The notes: generated from the sequence alone by a model not told the origin. Counted from the first letter of the stretch, positions 33,004 to 43,472 are shown. The stretch: 64,000 nucleotides of DNA from Stenotrophomonas maltophilia (GCF_025642255.1 NZ_CP106759.1:2383501-2447500); one strand, 5' to 3'. A program made the numbers and translations.

Positions 33004-34704
33004 TCATCCGCAGTCGCAGCCACCCCAGCCCTTGGCCTTCGAAGTCTGCCCGATGCCCGGGTTGAAGGTGTTGCTCGGGTCCAACTGTCGGTAGAACCCA
33101 GCCAGCGCCGGCTTGGCCGGGTACAGGTGGCCAACGTTGTGCTCGGCCGGATACTCGGCCCCGCGCCGGTCGAGCAGTGCCCACATCGCGTGCTCGATCG
33201 CCATCGGATCTTCGCCCTTGCGTGCAATGTAGTCCTGGTGGAACACGTGGCAAAGGAAGTGGCCGTAGTACAGTTTGTGCAGCAGGCGACTTTCGATGGC
33301 GGCGGGCAGCTGCTCGAACCAGTCTGCGTCGTCGCGACGCAATGCGATGTCGAGCGCGACGATGTCCTGCACCTGTTGGCGATGCACCTCGCGATAGCGC
33401 ACTGCAGCACCGGCCACGGCAAAACGATGCAGGAAGGCCTTGCGCCCTTCTTCGGCCGTGCAGTGGAAATAGCCGCCTTCGTGCTCGGCGAAGAATTGCT
33501 GCAACCAGGCCTCGGTCTCGGCTGCATCCTGTGCGGAGACCTTCAGCAGCAGATGATGCTCGTAACGCTGCCGGAACTCGCCCATGCGCTGGGGCAGGTG
33601 CGAGGGCAACAGGCCGGTCAGCACCTGCATTACCCGGTCGGTCACGCCGCGCAGGCCCAGCCGCTCGAACCAGCCGTCAACCCTGCTCTTCAGTGCGAAT
33701 GCCGCGGGCACCCGTGCGGTCCCGAGCCGGTCGATCAGCAGGAATGTGTCCTTTCCATAGCGCTCGCCGATATCGTAGGCGTCTCGGTGGATGTACTCAC
33801 CGGCGATCGGCAGGCGATCGAAGCCGGTCAGCAGTTGGCGGCGGATGGCGGTGAAACTCCCGGTACGGTTACTGCCGATGTAAAAGACCTCGGCGGGCTC
33901 CTTCTCAAACGTATCCAGGCGCACCGCGAACACCGCCAGTTTGCCGGCTGAACCCGCCGCTTCGTAGTGACGACCGGGATCGGCATTGAAGCGCGCCGGT
34001 GTATCGGCATCGACCCTGCGCACCTCGTCGGCGTAGCGCGGGTCGGACGCGGAACGGCCGTCGCCGTCGCTGACATCGGCGGCATCGTAGTCACCGGCCT
34101 GCAAGCGCTGCAGGATCTGCTCGGGCGTATCGCCCAGCGCGATGCCCAGGTGGTTGACCAGCTGCAACCGGCCCTGCGCATCAACCTGCGCATATAGCGC
34201 CAGCTCGGTATAAGCGGGGCCACGCCGCACCAGCGCACCGCCGGAGTTGTTGCAGATGCCGCCCAGCACCGAGGCGCCGATGCAGGACGAGCCGATCACC
34301 GAATGCGGCTCGCGCCCCAGCGGCGCCAGCGTCTGCTCCAGCCGGTCCAGGGTGGCGCCCGGCAGACACACCACCTGGCGGCCTTCGTTCAACAATTGGA
34401 TGCCGGTCAGGCGCAGGGTGCTGACCAGCACGACCGGGCGCCCATAATCATTGCCATCCGGGGTCGAGCCGCCGGTCAGGCCGGTATTGGCGGCCTGCAG
34501 GATGATCGCTGCCCCTCCCTGCACAGCCGCCTGCAGCACACGCCACAATTCCAGCAACGTGCCCGGACGCACCACGGCCAGCACCGCGCCGTCGCCGAAG
34601 CGATAGCCCCGGCGGAAGCGGCGGGTCGCCTTGTCGCGGGTCAGCACATGGCGGCTGCCGACAGCAGCACGCAGCTGCGACAGCATGGCCCCGTGGCCAG
34701 TCAT
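33004..34704 (-). CDS. dld: Quinone-dependent D-lactate dehydrogenase
   Basis: This 566-residue FAD enzyme oxidises D-lactate to pyruvate and passes electrons to quinone at the inner membrane. It shows the PCMH-type FAD site ([14 protein letters not shown] near residue 70), [28 protein letters not shown] (given in full families as the flavin-contact segment, near 140-165), and the Dld C-terminal membrane-binding domain with NVGHLYPA and [11 protein letters not shown]. The ATG at 34704 overlaps the lldD stop as ATGA, so it is the last gene of the lld operon. Length matches the family. Confidence 0.94.
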   Translation of the reverse strand: MTGHGAMLSQLRAAVGSRHVLTRDKATRRFRRGYRFGDGAVLAVVRPGTLLELWRVLQAAVQGGAAIILQAANTGLTGGSTPDGNDYGRPVVLVSTLRLTGIQLLNEGRQVVCLPGATLDRLEQTLAPLGREPHSVIGSSCIGASVLGGICNNSGGALVRRGPAYTELALYAQVDAQGRLQLVNHLGIALGDTPEQILQRLQAGDYDAADVSDGDGRSASDPRYADEVRRVDADTPARFNADPGRHYEAAGSAGKLAVFAVRLDTFEKEPAEVFYIGSNRTGSFTAIRRQLLTGFDRLPIAGEYIHRDAYDIGERYGKDTFLLIDRLGTARVPAAFALKSRVDGWFERLGLRGVTDRVMQVLTGLLPSHLPQRMGEFRQRYEHHLLLKVSAQDAAETEAWLQQFFAEHEGGYFHCTAEEGRKAFLHRFAVAGAAVRYREVHRQQVQDIVALDIALRRDDADWFEQLPAAIESRLLHKLYYGHFLCHVFHQDYIARKGEDPMAIEHAMWALLDRRGAEYPAEHNVGHLYPAKPALAGFYRQLDPSNTFNPGIGQTSKAKGWGGCDCG

Positions 34705-35840
34705 GGCAGCCGCACCAGTGAATCTCGGCCGATGTCGGTAATGCGGTGTGCGCCGGTCAGCGTCATTGCCACGCGCATCTCCCTGGCGATCAGGTCCAGC
34801 AGGTTGGCCACGCCGGCCTCACCCTGCGCCGCGAGCGCATAGACGAAGGCCCGCCCCAGCAGCACGGTGTCAGCGCCCAGCGCCAGCATGCGCACCACGT
34901 CCAGTCCGGTGCGGATGCCGGAATCGGCGAGGATCTTCAGGTCGCCCTGTACCGCGTCAGCGATGGCCGGCAGCGCGCGTGCGGTGGACAGCACACCATC
35001 GAGCTGGCGCCCCCCGTGATTGGAGACCACGATGCCGTCGGCACCGAATGCAACCGCGTCGCGTGCGTCTTCCGGGTCGAGGATGCCCTTGATCACCATC
35101 GGTCCCTTCCAGAACTCGCGGATCCACTCCAGGTCCTTCCACGAAATGGATGGATCGAAGTTGCTGCCCAGCCAGCCGATATAGTCCTCCAGCCCGGTGG
35201 GATTGCCGCGATAGGTGGAGATGTTGCCGAGATCGTGCGGACGTCCGAACAGACCCACGTCCCAGGCCCAGCGCGGATGGGTGATGGCCTGGCCGATGCG
35301 GCGCAGCGGAGCATTCGGACCGCTCATGCCGGAGTGCGCGTCTCGATAGCGCGCACCCGGTACCGGCATGTCCACGGTGAACACCAGCGTCGTAACGCCC
35401 GCCGCCTGGGCGCGCTCCAGGGCGTTGCGCATGAAGCCGCGATCGCGCAGCACGTACAGCTGGAACCACATCGACCGCTGGATCGCCGGGGCCACTTCCT
35501 CGATCGGGCACACCGACACGGTGGACAGGGTGAACGGAATGCCGCGGCTGTCAGCTGCCCGCGCCGCCTGCACTTCACCGCGGCGTGCATACATGCCGGT
35601 GAGGCCGACCGGCGCCAGTGCCACCGGCATCGCAAGCGTCTCGCCGAACAGCTCGGTCTCCAGGCTCAGGTCGGACATGTTGCGCAGGATGCGCTGGCGC
35701 AGTGCGATGTCGGACAGATCCGAAACGTTGCGCTTCAGCGTGTGCTCGGCATAGGCGCCGCCATCGATGTAGTGGAACAGGAACGGCGGCAGCCGGCGTT
35801 TGGCTGCGGCGCGGTAATCGGTGGAGGCGGAGATGATCAT
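34701..35840 (-). CDS. lldD: FMN-dependent L-lactate dehydrogenase
   Basis: From the ATG at 35840 the 379-residue protein starts [14 protein letters not shown], the standard LldD opening. It belongs to the alpha-hydroxy-acid oxidase family: [11 protein letters not shown] near residue 25, [11 protein letters not shown] with the catalytic histidine near 275, and [20 protein letters not shown] near 305. It oxidises L-lactate to pyruvate with electrons going to quinone. It lies 4 bp after lldR and is coupled to dld. Confidence 0.96.
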   Translation of the reverse strand: MIISASTDYRAAAKRRLPPFLFHYIDGGAYAEHTLKRNVSDLSDIALRQRILRNMSDLSLETELFGETLAMPVALAPVGLTGMYARRGEVQAARAADSRGIPFTLSTVSVCPIEEVAPAIQRSMWFQLYVLRDRGFMRNALERAQAAGVTTLVFTVDMPVPGARYRDAHSGMSGPNAPLRRIGQAITHPRWAWDVGLFGRPHDLGNISTYRGNPTGLEDYIGWLGSNFDPSISWKDLEWIREFWKGPMVIKGILDPEDARDAVAFGADGIVVSNHGGRQLDGVLSTARALPAIADAVQGDLKILADSGIRTGLDVVRMLALGADTVLLGRAFVYALAAQGEAGVANLLDLIAREMRVAMTLTGAHRITDIGRDSLVRLP

Positions 35841-35844
35841 GGGG

Positions 35845-36609
35845 TCAACCGTGTGGGGAAGGCAGGCGCGAGGCCCGCGCGCGCCGGGCTTCGTTGTCGT
35901 CGAGCGTGCGCAGCGTGGTGTGCACGAACTCGAGGTGGGCATGCGCGGCGGCGCGCGCGCGCTCCGGATCACCGGCCAGCACCGCATCCATCATCTCGCG
36001 GTGCTGGTCGGACAACGGCGAGAAGGTCCTCGCCGAGGTATAGAGTTTCTCGCGGCTCTGCGAGATGTTGGTCTGCAGCAGATCGAACAGGCCACGCATC
36101 ACCTGCAGCAGCACCAGGTTGTGCGACGCTTCGGCGATGGACAGGTGGAAGGCCGCATCGGCCTCCGCCTCGCCTGAAGGATCATCCTTGCCATGCGCAT
36201 CCATCATGGTCTGGAAGGCCTGGGCGATGCGCGCCCGATCCTCATCGGTGGCACGCAGCGCTGCATGCCAGGCCGTCGCTCCTTCCAGCGCGTGACGGAT
36301 CTCCAGCACGTCGAAGCGGTATTCCGGGTCGCCCTGGAACAACGGCAGGTACGGAGCCAGGGGTTCATCCAGCGCCTGCCGCGCGCGCGTGGCCGGCTCC
36401 GCCACGTAGGTGCCGCCGCCCACGCGTGCGCTCAGCAGGCCCTGGCTGGACAACTGCGCGATGGCCTCGCGCAGCGCCGTGCGCGAGACACCCAGCTGCA
36501 CCGCCAGCGCGCGCTCGGCCGGAAGCCGGTCACCCGGCTGCAGCTGCCGCTCCTGCACCAGACCACGCAGCTGCGCGGCCACCTTGTCTGAAATCCGTTG
36601 CGTGCTCAT
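35845..36609 (-). CDS. lldR: GntR-family (FadR-type) lactate regulator
   Basis: The 254-residue protein has a GntR winged helix (about 10-75, with [22 protein letters not shown]) and a C-terminal FCD ligand domain. The conserved acidic/histidine set of the FCD domain is seen in [11 protein letters not shown]. LldR of Escherichia coli is both repressor and activator of lldPRD in response to L-lactate. The gene sits between lldP and lldD, as in E. coli, and two matching palindromes precede lldP. Confidence 0.92.
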   Translation of the reverse strand: MSTQRISDKVAAQLRGLVQERQLQPGDRLPAERALAVQLGVSRTALREAIAQLSSQGLLSARVGGGTYVAEPATRARQALDEPLAPYLPLFQGDPEYRFDVLEIRHALEGATAWHAALRATDEDRARIAQAFQTMMDAHGKDDPSGEAEADAAFHLSIAEASHNLVLLQVMRGLFDLLQTNISQSREKLYTSARTFSPLSDQHREMMDAVLAGDPERARAAAHAHLEFVHTTLRTLDDNEARRARASRLPSPHG

Positions 36610-36680
36610 GGCGCCATTGTGGCCCGAAGCGCCTGGCAGGTGCGGCCCATGCTGCGCGGATAGGTCGTCGGCTGCATGGC

Positions 36681-38339
36681 TCAGGGAATCATCCAGGTCA
36701 GCCAGTACGCCTGCGCGGTGGTGATCAGGCCGACCATCACGGTGAAGATCAGACTGTGCTTGACAGTGAAGCGGAACAGGTCCGATTCCTTGCCGGCCAG
36801 GCCGACCGCGGCGCAGGCGATGGCAATCGACTGCGGCGAGATCATCTTGCCGGTGACGCCGCCGGTGGTGTTGGCCGCCACCAGCAGCACCTCGGACACG
36901 CCGATCTGCTGCGCAGTGGCGGCCTGCAAGGCCGAAAACAGCGCGTTGGAGGACGTGTCCGAGCCGGTCAGGAACACGCCCAGCCAGCCCAGGAACGGCG
37001 AGAAGAAGGTGAATGCCTTGCCGGTGTGGGCCAGCGCCAGCGCCAGCGTGGCCGACAGGCCCGAATAGTTGGCGATGAAGGCGAAGGCCAGCACCATGCC
37101 GATCGAGTAGATCGGTGTGCGCAGCTCGCGCACGGTCTCGCCGAAGGTCTGCAGCGCCGCCTTGGCCGGCATGCGCAGGGCGATGATGGCAATCACTGCG
37201 GCGAGGATGATCGACGTGCCGGTGGCCGAGAACGCGTCGAATTTATAGACCGCCTCGTAGCTCAACGGCGCAGGCACGATCGGTGGCATCTTCTGCACCA
37301 TCTGGTCCAGGCCCGGCACCGGGATCTTCAGCACCCAGCTTTCCAGCGGGCCACCCGCCGCGAACAGCGACTTGAACGGCTTGATGCTCCACAGCGTGAC
37401 CATCGCGGTAAGGATCAGGAACGGCGACCAGGCCTTGGCGATCTGGCCAACGCTGTAGCGCGGCGCTTCCAGCGCCTGGGCGGCCGCCTCGGCGCTGGTT
37501 TCGGTATCGAAGCGGAAGATCCGTACCGGCTTCCAGCGGCGCAGGAACAGGGTCAGGCACACCAGCGACGCCAGCGACGCGGTGATGTCCGGCAGCTCCG
37601 GCCCGATGAAGTTGGAGGTCAGGTACTGGGCAATGGCGAACGACCCGCCGGCCACCAGCACCGCCGGCCAGGTTTCCCTGACGCCACGCCAGCCATCCAT
37701 GATCGCCATGATCCAGAACAGCACGATGATGGTCAGGAACGGCAGCTGGCGACCGGCCATCTGGCCGATCTCGAAGGCCTCCAGCCCGGTGACCTGTCCC
37801 GCCACGATGATCGGAATGCCCATCGCACCGAATGCCACCGGCGCGGTATTGACGATCAGGCACAGGCCCGCTGCATACAGCGGCTTGAAGCCCAGCCCGA
37901 CCAGCAGCGCTGCGGTGATCGCCACCGGCGCGCCAAACCCCGCCGCGCCTTCCAGGAAGGCACCGAAGGCGAAGCCGACCATCAGCATCTGCAGGCGCTG
38001 GTCTTCGGTCACCGACAGGATCGAAGCGCGGATGATGTCGAACTGCCCGGTCTTGACCGAGACCTTGTACAGGAACACCGCGCCGATGATGATCCAGGCG
38101 ATCGGCCACAGCCCGTAGACGAAACCAAAGCCGGCCGCTCCCAACGCCTGGGTCAGCGGCATGCGGTAGAACAGCAGGGCCACGGCCAGTGCGATGGCCA
38201 CGGTGATCGTGCCGGCCAGCCAGCCTTTCATGCGCAGCACGGCCAGGGCAACGAAGAAGAACGCGATCGGCAGCAACGCGATCAGGCTGGACAACCACAG
38301 GTTGCCGGCGGGGTCGTACAGGTGTTGCCAGGGCTGCAT
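36681..38339 (-). CDS. lldP: L-lactate permease
   Basis: The 552-residue protein is a LctP-family lactate/proton symporter with 12 or more transmembrane segments spread along its length. Family motifs include [12 protein letters not shown] near residue 130, [11 protein letters not shown] near 160, and SNALFSALQ plus [16 protein letters not shown] near the C-terminus. It heads the operon and takes up L- and D-lactate for the two dehydrogenases encoded downstream. The operators at 38402-38517 are upstream. Confidence 0.96.
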   Translation of the reverse strand: MQPWQHLYDPAGNLWLSSLIALLPIAFFFVALAVLRMKGWLAGTITVAIALAVALLFYRMPLTQALGAAGFGFVYGLWPIAWIIIGAVFLYKVSVKTGQFDIIRASILSVTEDQRLQMLMVGFAFGAFLEGAAGFGAPVAITAALLVGLGFKPLYAAGLCLIVNTAPVAFGAMGIPIIVAGQVTGLEAFEIGQMAGRQLPFLTIIVLFWIMAIMDGWRGVRETWPAVLVAGGSFAIAQYLTSNFIGPELPDITASLASLVCLTLFLRRWKPVRIFRFDTETSAEAAAQALEAPRYSVGQIAKAWSPFLILTAMVTLWSIKPFKSLFAAGGPLESWVLKIPVPGLDQMVQKMPPIVPAPLSYEAVYKFDAFSATGTSIILAAVIAIIALRMPAKAALQTFGETVRELRTPIYSIGMVLAFAFIANYSGLSATLALALAHTGKAFTFFSPFLGWLGVFLTGSDTSSNALFSALQAATAQQIGVSEVLLVAANTTGGVTGKMISPQSIAIACAAVGLAGKESDLFRFTVKHSLIFTVMVGLITTAQAYWLTWMIP

Positions 38340-38401
38340 GGAGGCTCTCGACGGGGGGCGGAATGTTTCCCCACCGCATGCGATGGGACGCCGTGGTCAC
38401 G

Positions 38402-38422
38402 ATTATTGGTATTACCAATAAT
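38402..38422. promoter_or_regulatory. LldR operator, lldP-proximal
   Basis: ATTATTGGTATTACCAATAAT is a palindrome with 9-bp perfect arms. It carries the GGT-N3-ACC core expected for FadR-type GntR regulators and is close to known LldR sites. It lies 63 bp upstream of the lldP start. Confidence 0.8.
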
Positions 38423-38500
38423 CAGATTCATCGGACCACTTGAAGCCGATTGAACCGCCATTTCGACGAAGAGCCTATTAGACCATAGAGTTACCGGACA

Positions 38501-38517
38501 TATTGGTATTACCAATA
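38501..38517. promoter_or_regulatory. LldR operator, distal
   Basis: TATTGGTATTACCAATA repeats the core of the proximal site with 7-bp arms. The two centres are 97 bp apart (about nine helical turns), so the promoter between them could be looped, as in the E. coli lld operon. Confidence 0.78.
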
Positions 38518-38554
38518 AAGCGCCACATGACAGAAGCTCGAACGTGCTGCCCCG

Positions 38555-39004
38555 CTAGAGCCTGTCCGCCAACCGTCGCATCACCGCCAGCACCAGCAGG
38601 CACAGCACGCTCACACCAAGGGCAATGACGTACTTGCCGATGCCCACCGCAATCCCGATGGCGGCGGCCATCACCAGCGAACTGGCCGTGGTCAGCCCGC
38701 TGACCTGGTCCTCGCGGCTGCCACGCAGGATGGTGCCTGCGGCAACGAAGCCGACGCAGGCCACCACCGCTTCGATCAGGCGCACCGGGTCGACCTGCAG
38801 CAGGTCGCGGTAGCGCTCCTGCTGGAAATGCTCGGCCACGGAATCGCCGAGGCCCACGATGAGCGCTGCGGCGCCGGCAATCATCATGTGCGTGCGCAGG
38901 CCCGCCGCATGCTTGCCCATCTCGCGCTCGATACCGAGCACGCCACCGAACAGCATCGCGGCGGCCACGCGCAGCAGGATCGATACATCCTGGTTGAGTT
39001 CCAT
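38555..39004 (-). CDS. MgtC/SapB-family membrane protein
   Basis: From the ATG at 39004 (GGAGACGTCG upstream) the 149-residue protein has four transmembrane segments. It shows the MgtC hallmarks: LGIEREMGKHAAGLRTHM near residue 25 and a GTILR motif near 95, with a GLTTA segment just after it. It lacks the C-terminal ACT-like extension of the longer MgtC proteins. MgtC relatives modulate membrane ATP synthase and magnesium homeostasis. The gene ends close to the lld distal operator and is read toward it, independent of the lld operon. Confidence 0.88.
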   Translation of the reverse strand: MELNQDVSILLRVAAAMLFGGVLGIEREMGKHAAGLRTHMMIAGAAALIVGLGDSVAEHFQQERYRDLLQVDPVRLIEAVVACVGFVAAGTILRGSREDQVSGLTTASSLVMAAAIGIAVGIGKYVIALGVSVLCLLVLAVMRRLADRL

Positions 39005-39085
39005 CGACGTCTCCGGGAGTTTCCCGGAGCGTTGCGCGTCAGCCGTCGGATCGCGGTGAAGGCCGCACCACGGCCCGTTCACCCG

Positions 39086-39110
39086 GTAGCGCCGGGCCAT
39101 GCCCGGCACC
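39086..39110. repeat. Single GTAG-type REP unit
   Basis: GTAGCGCCGGGCCATGCCCGGC is one palindromic unit of the same family as the array at 43.3 kb. It lies in the 127-bp gap between mgtC and the SDR gene. Confidence 0.75.
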
Positions 39111-39131
39111 ACCGTCCCTGCGGTCACCGCA

Positions 39132-39890
39132 TCACTGCGCCAGATAACCGCCATCGATCGCGTAATAGGTGCCGGTCGCGAACGAGGCATCATCGCTGGC
39201 CAGCCAGGCCACCAGCGCCGCCACTTCCTCGGCCTTGCCCAGGCGCTTCAACGCGTGGCGGTCTTCCAGCGTGGCGCGCACCTTCGGATCCATCTTCTCC
39301 AGCAGCGGCGTGGCGATGAAGCCCGGCCCCACCGCATTGACACGGATGCCATCGGCGGCATGCTCCCACGCTGCAGTCTGCGTCAGGCCGACCACACCAT
39401 GCTTGGCTGCCACGTACGCGGTCGAACCGGCATAGCCCACCTGGCCCAGGATCGAGGCCATGTTGATGATGCTCCCGCCCTTCCCGGCCGCGCGCATGGC
39501 CTGGATCTGCGCACGCTGGCACAGGAATACACTGGTCAGATTCACATCGACCACCCGCTTCCAGCCATCGACGGGATAGTCGCCGCTGCTCGCCGCCGGA
39601 CCGCTGATGCCGGCGTTGTTGACCGCGACGTGCACCCCGCCCAGCTCCTTCACTGTGCGCTGCACCGCCGCCTCCACGGCAGCCTCATCCGTGACGTCCA
39701 GGGCGATGCCGATGGTGCGGCTGCCACACCGGGCCAGCGCTTCCACGGTGGCGTCCACCGCGTCCTGCTTCAGGTCCCACACTGACACCGCAGCACCGGA
39801 CGCTGCCAGCAGTTCGGCCACGGCCAGGCCGATGCCGGAAACGCCACCGGTCACGATCGCCGTCTTGCCGCCGAGCTGATAGTCGATCAT
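39132..39890 (-). CDS. Short-chain dehydrogenase/reductase (3-oxoacyl-ACP reductase type)
   Basis: The 252-residue protein from the ATG at 39890 is a classical SDR. The NAD(P) motif TGGVSGIG is at 12-19, NNAG near residue 87, the catalytic Ser in NMASILGQ near 140, and YVAAK supplies Tyr and Lys near 155-159. An acidic residue after the second strand (VWDLKQ) suggests NAD preference. The substrate cannot be read from the sequence. It is divergent from an alkene reductase gene, with a 172-bp shared upstream region. Confidence 0.92.
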   Translation of the reverse strand: MIDYQLGGKTAIVTGGVSGIGLAVAELLAASGAAVSVWDLKQDAVDATVEALARCGSRTIGIALDVTDEAAVEAAVQRTVKELGGVHVAVNNAGISGPAASSGDYPVDGWKRVVDVNLTSVFLCQRAQIQAMRAAGKGGSIINMASILGQVGYAGSTAYVAAKHGVVGLTQTAAWEHAADGIRVNAVGPGFIATPLLEKMDPKVRATLEDRHALKRLGKAEEVAALVAWLASDDASFATGTYYAIDGGYLAQ

Positions 39891-40062
39891 CTGTGTTCTC
39901 CATCTATCGGGAATCGATGTGGACACGCGTCCACCCGCGACCCACGGTACGCCCCGCCGTGTTACGGCCGCGCCACTTCCAGGCGCTGCAACGAACCTTC
40001 CCATCGCTGCAACGCGTTCGACCGTATGCTCGACCTCACCCTCCCCTGCTGTGGAAACTCCA

Positions 40063-41154
40063 ATGAATCCCGCTGACGCCCTGCTGTTCACGCCCACTCA
40101 CCTGGGTGACATCGCTGCCGCGAACCGCATCGCCATGGCACCGCTGACGCGCAACCGCGCCCTGCACGACCGCGTCCCTTCTCCGCTGGCGATCACCTAT
40201 TACCGCCAACGTGCCAGTGCCGGCCTGATCATTGCAGAAGCCACCCAGATCAGCCCTCTGGGCCAGGGCTACCTTGATACGCCGGGTATCTACAGCGCCG
40301 AGCAGGTCGCTGCGTGGAAATCCATCACCGACGCGGTACACGCCGAAGGTGGCCGCATCGTGCTGCAGCTGTGGCATGTGGGTCGCATCTCCCACACCAG
40401 CCTGCTGCCGGAAGGCGAAGTGCCGGTGGCACCCAGCGCCCTCCGCGCCAATGGCAAGACCTTCACCGCCAATGGATTCGAGGATGTCTCCGCGCCGCGC
40501 GCATTGGCGCTGGAGGAGATCCCGCAACTCATCGAGGATTACCGCAGCGCCGCGCGCAATGCCATTGCCGCAGGCTTCGATGGCGTCGAGGTACATGCAG
40601 CCAACGGCTACCTGATCGACCAGTTCCTGCGCGATGGCAGCAACCACCGGGACGATGCCTACGGTGGAAGCATCGAGAACCGTACGCGTCTGTTGTTCGA
40701 GGTGGTCAGCGCGGTCGCCGAAGCAATCGGCGCCGGCCGCACCGGCGTGCGCCTGTCACCGGTCACGCCGGTCAATGATGCCCATGACAGCAACCCGCAG
40801 CCGCTGTTCAACCGTGCAGTGGAGCGCCTGGACACGATCGACGGACTGGCCTTCATCCATGTCATCGAAGGTGCAACCGGTGGCGATCGGGACAACATCC
40901 CGTTCGACTACCCTGCGCTGCGCGCACGCTTCCGTGGCGCCTGGATCGCCAACAACGGATACGACGCTGAGCGTGCCGGGCAGGCCCTTGCCAGCGGCTA
41001 TGCCGACATGATCGCGTTTGGTCGGCCCTTCATTGCCAACCCGGATCTGGTCGCGCGACTGCGCAGCGGTGCGCCGTTGGCCGAGCTCGACCCGGCCACC
41101 TTGTATGGCGGTGGCGAACACGGCTACATCGACTACCCGGCACTGGATGCCTGA
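40063..41154 (+). CDS. Old Yellow Enzyme-family alkene reductase (NemA-like)
   Basis: The 363-residue flavoprotein from the ATG at 40063 has the OYE TIM-barrel motifs. These are IAMAPLTRNRA near residue 20, the LQLWHVGRISH block with active-site positions near 105, GFDGVEVHAANGYLIDQFLRDGSNHR near 175-200, a YGGSIENR flavin-binding segment, and ADMIAFGRPFIANPDL near the C-terminus. These enzymes use NAD(P)H to reduce activated C=C bonds or nitro compounds. The divergent SDR and this gene could act on the same reactive carbonyls. The upstream region has no obvious operator. Confidence 0.93.
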   Translation: MNPADALLFTPTHLGDIAAANRIAMAPLTRNRALHDRVPSPLAITYYRQRASAGLIIAEATQISPLGQGYLDTPGIYSAEQVAAWKSITDAVHAEGGRIVLQLWHVGRISHTSLLPEGEVPVAPSALRANGKTFTANGFEDVSAPRALALEEIPQLIEDYRSAARNAIAAGFDGVEVHAANGYLIDQFLRDGSNHRDDAYGGSIENRTRLLFEVVSAVAEAIGAGRTGVRLSPVTPVNDAHDSNPQPLFNRAVERLDTIDGLAFIHVIEGATGGDRDNIPFDYPALRARFRGAWIANNGYDAERAGQALASGYADMIAFGRPFIANPDLVARLRSGAPLAELDPATLYGGGEHGYIDYPALDA

Positions 41155-41180
41155 CGACGGGTGCAAGCCCGGTCCACCGC

Positions 41181-41241
41181 GACCGGGCATGGCCCGGCGT
41201 TGCCCATGGAAGGTGGCGCCGGGCCAGGCCCGGCGTTGCCC
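41181..41241. repeat. Paired REP-like palindromes
   Basis: Two copies of a CCGGGC-N3-GCCCGGCGTTGCCC unit stand in direct orientation. They lie between the convergent ends of the alkene reductase and the ester hydrolase gene and are a likely terminator. Confidence 0.7.
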
Positions 41242-41249
41242 GCCCCGTT

Positions 41250-43160
41250 TCAGTACACCGGCAGATCGATGTAGCTGGCCTGCGCCGCGCTGTGCCAGAC
41301 CCGCTGCGTGGCCTTCTGGTAGTCGCCCGGCTTGGCCAGGTAGATGTTCGGCACATAGGTCTGCGGGTTGCGGTCATACAGCGGGAACAGGCTCGACTGC
41401 ACCTGCACCATGACCCGGTGCCCCTTCTGGAAGGTGTGGTTGGCGTTGGGCAGGTCGAAGCGGTAGGGCAGCACCTGGTTCGCCGCCAGCGGCTTCGGAT
41501 CGCTGAAGCTTTCGCGGTAGCGGCCACGGAAGATCGCCAGTGACACCGGCAGCTCATAGCCGCCCATCTCCGGCGCCGAGGCCTCCTGGTCCGGATACAC
41601 ATCGATCAGCTTCACCACCCAGTCGCTGTCGGTGCCGCTGGTGGACGCCTGCAGGTGCACTACCGGCGCGCCGCCGATGCGCAGTGGCGCGGCCAGCGGT
41701 TCGGTGATGAAGGTCAGCACGTCCGGTCGGCCATCGACGAAGCGCTGATCCTTGACCAGCCAGGTCGTCCACATGTCGCGGTCACCGAAGCGCACCGGGC
41801 GCGGTACGAACGGCACCGGCTTGGCCGGGTCGGACACGTATTCCTCGAAGTCGCCCTCGCCCGCCGCCGGCGCCTGGAACGCCAGCTTGCCGCCGGCACG
41901 CAGATAAAGCGGTTTGCTGCGGGCGGCGCACCCCTGGTCGCAGCTGCGCGGCCAGCCCTTCAGGCGATCCCAGTGGTTTTCACCGGTGTTGTAGATCAGC
42001 ACCGGCGGTGTGTCCGCCTTCGGCGCGCCGTCCACCAGGTACTGGTCGAAGAACGGCTTGAGCACATCGCGGCGGAACTGCAGCGCGGTATCGCCGTCGA
42101 ACTTCAGCGCGCCCAGTTCGCTGGCGCTGTAGTTCACCTGGCTGTGCCGCCATGGCCCCATCACCAGATAGTTGCGGTCGTTGCCGCTATCGCGCCCTTC
42201 CATCGCCTGGTAGGCGTGGTTGGCACCCCACATGTCCTCCTGATCCCACAGGCCCTGCAACCACAGGGTCGGCACCTTCAACGGCGTCTTGGCCATCACC
42301 GCATCCAGCGCCTGGCCCTGCCAGAAGGCGTCATACGCTGGGTGCTCGACCAGCTTCTTCCACCAGGTCAGCTGGTCCACGCCGGTGAAACGGGCGTAGT
42401 CGCCAGCCGAGCCGATGCGCAGGAACGTGCTGTAGTCGTCATAGCCCAGGCTCGGCAGCGGCGTGCCCTTGCCGCGCTTCTCGGTCTGCATCGCGAAGTA
42501 GTTGAAGTTGACCTGGCGGAAGGCACCGTAGTTGAGCCAGTCGTCGCCCATCCAGCCATCGACCATCGGGCTCTGTGGTGCCGCCACCTTCAACGCCGGA
42601 TGCGGATCGGTCAACGCCATCACCACGGTGAAACCTTCATAGGACGAGCCCAGCATGCCGACCTTGCCGTTGCTCTCGGGCACGTGCTTCACCAGCCAGT
42701 CGATGGTGTCCCAGGCGTCGGTGGAGTGATCCACCTTGGTGTTGTTCAACGGCCCGCGCAGCGGCCGGGTCATCACGTAATCGCCTTCGGAGCCGTACTT
42801 GCCACGGATGTCCTGGAATACGCGGATGTAACCGCTGTCGACGAACACCTCGTCGCCCTGTGGCAGCAGGTCGCGCATGCGCGGCGAGTCACTGCGGTTG
42901 GCGCGGCCGGCAGCATCGTAGGGCGTGCGGGTCAGCAGGATCGGCGCGTTACGGGCGCCCTTGGGTACCACGATCACCGTATACAGCCTGGTGCCATCAC
43001 GCATCGGCACCATCACCACGCGCTTGTCGTAGTCGCGCCCCACATCCGGGGCAACGAAAGACTTGCCGCTGATGTCCGGGGTCATCGGCGGAGTATCGGC
43101 AGCCAGCACGCTGCTGGACAGGCAAAGGGCGATGGCTATTGCAACGGCACGCACACGCAT
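41250..43160 (-). CDS. Exported CocE/NonD hydrolase, alpha-amino-acid ester hydrolase-like
   Basis: The 636-residue protein begins with a signal peptide (about 1-21) and has the peptidase S15 (CocE/NonD) catalytic domain. The nucleophile elbow is GSSYEG (Ser near 173), the acid is likely in the LWDQED segment and the histidine in GPWRHSQ. A C-terminal X-Pro-type jelly-roll follows. Alpha-amino-acid ester hydrolases of Xanthomonas and Stenotrophomonas have this build and acylate beta-lactam nuclei. Cocaine esterase and glutaryl-7-ACA acylase are relatives. A cluster of acidic residues near the active site would help confirm the amino-ester type, and this cannot be resolved here. Confidence 0.88.
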   Translation of the reverse strand: MRVRAVAIAIALCLSSSVLAADTPPMTPDISGKSFVAPDVGRDYDKRVVMVPMRDGTRLYTVIVVPKGARNAPILLTRTPYDAAGRANRSDSPRMRDLLPQGDEVFVDSGYIRVFQDIRGKYGSEGDYVMTRPLRGPLNNTKVDHSTDAWDTIDWLVKHVPESNGKVGMLGSSYEGFTVVMALTDPHPALKVAAPQSPMVDGWMGDDWLNYGAFRQVNFNYFAMQTEKRGKGTPLPSLGYDDYSTFLRIGSAGDYARFTGVDQLTWWKKLVEHPAYDAFWQGQALDAVMAKTPLKVPTLWLQGLWDQEDMWGANHAYQAMEGRDSGNDRNYLVMGPWRHSQVNYSASELGALKFDGDTALQFRRDVLKPFFDQYLVDGAPKADTPPVLIYNTGENHWDRLKGWPRSCDQGCAARSKPLYLRAGGKLAFQAPAAGEGDFEEYVSDPAKPVPFVPRPVRFGDRDMWTTWLVKDQRFVDGRPDVLTFITEPLAAPLRIGGAPVVHLQASTSGTDSDWVVKLIDVYPDQEASAPEMGGYELPVSLAIFRGRYRESFSDPKPLAANQVLPYRFDLPNANHTFQKGHRVMVQVQSSLFPLYDRNPQTYVPNIYLAKPGDYQKATQRVWHSAAQASYIDLPVY

Positions 43161-43276
43161 GGACAACCCCTTCCGGCGGGAAAGTTCCAAGCCTACTCCT
43201 GCCCTGCCCTGTGAAGGGTGTGACGGCTTTGCATTCTGCGGCGGATGCGGGCAGGACTGATGGCACATGTGCCTAT

Positions 43277-43465
43277 GCTGCCGCTGCGCTCGCCGGGCAT
43301 GGCCCGGCGCTACCGTATTCCTCGGCCCATCGTTGCGCCGCCGGGCATGGCCCGGTGCTACCGCATTCCTCTGCCCATCGTTGCGCCGCCGGGCATGGCC
43401 TGGCGCTACCGCTCGTGCGGGTCATGGGGTAGCGCCGGGCCATGCCCGGCGAGCGCAGCGGCAGC
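43277..43465. repeat. Composite REP element: 38-bp inverted repeats around three 48-bp tandem units
   Basis: Outer arms 43277-43314 and 43428-43465 are perfect 38-bp inverted repeats containing GTAGCGCCGGGCCATGCCCGG. Between and overlapping them, a CGCCGGGCATGGCCCGG unit recurs at 43291, 43339 and 43387, a period of exactly 48 bp. This fills most of the 364-bp intergenic stretch 43161-43524; no gene is seen there. Confidence 0.85.
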
Positions 43466-43472
43466 CCGCAAA

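Noticed and set aside
34746-38453. Very long open frame antisense to lldD, lldR and lldP
   Set aside because: Same GC-driven artefact; the lld genes are intact and conserved.
41181-41241. Possible transposon end
   Set aside because: The palindromes are REP-like with no transposase gene, target duplication or second end nearby.
43291-43403. Regular 48-bp repeats resembling a CRISPR array
   Set aside because: The repeat contains palindromic REP cores and the intervening bases are nearly identical between copies, so there are no unique spacers and no cas genes nearby.
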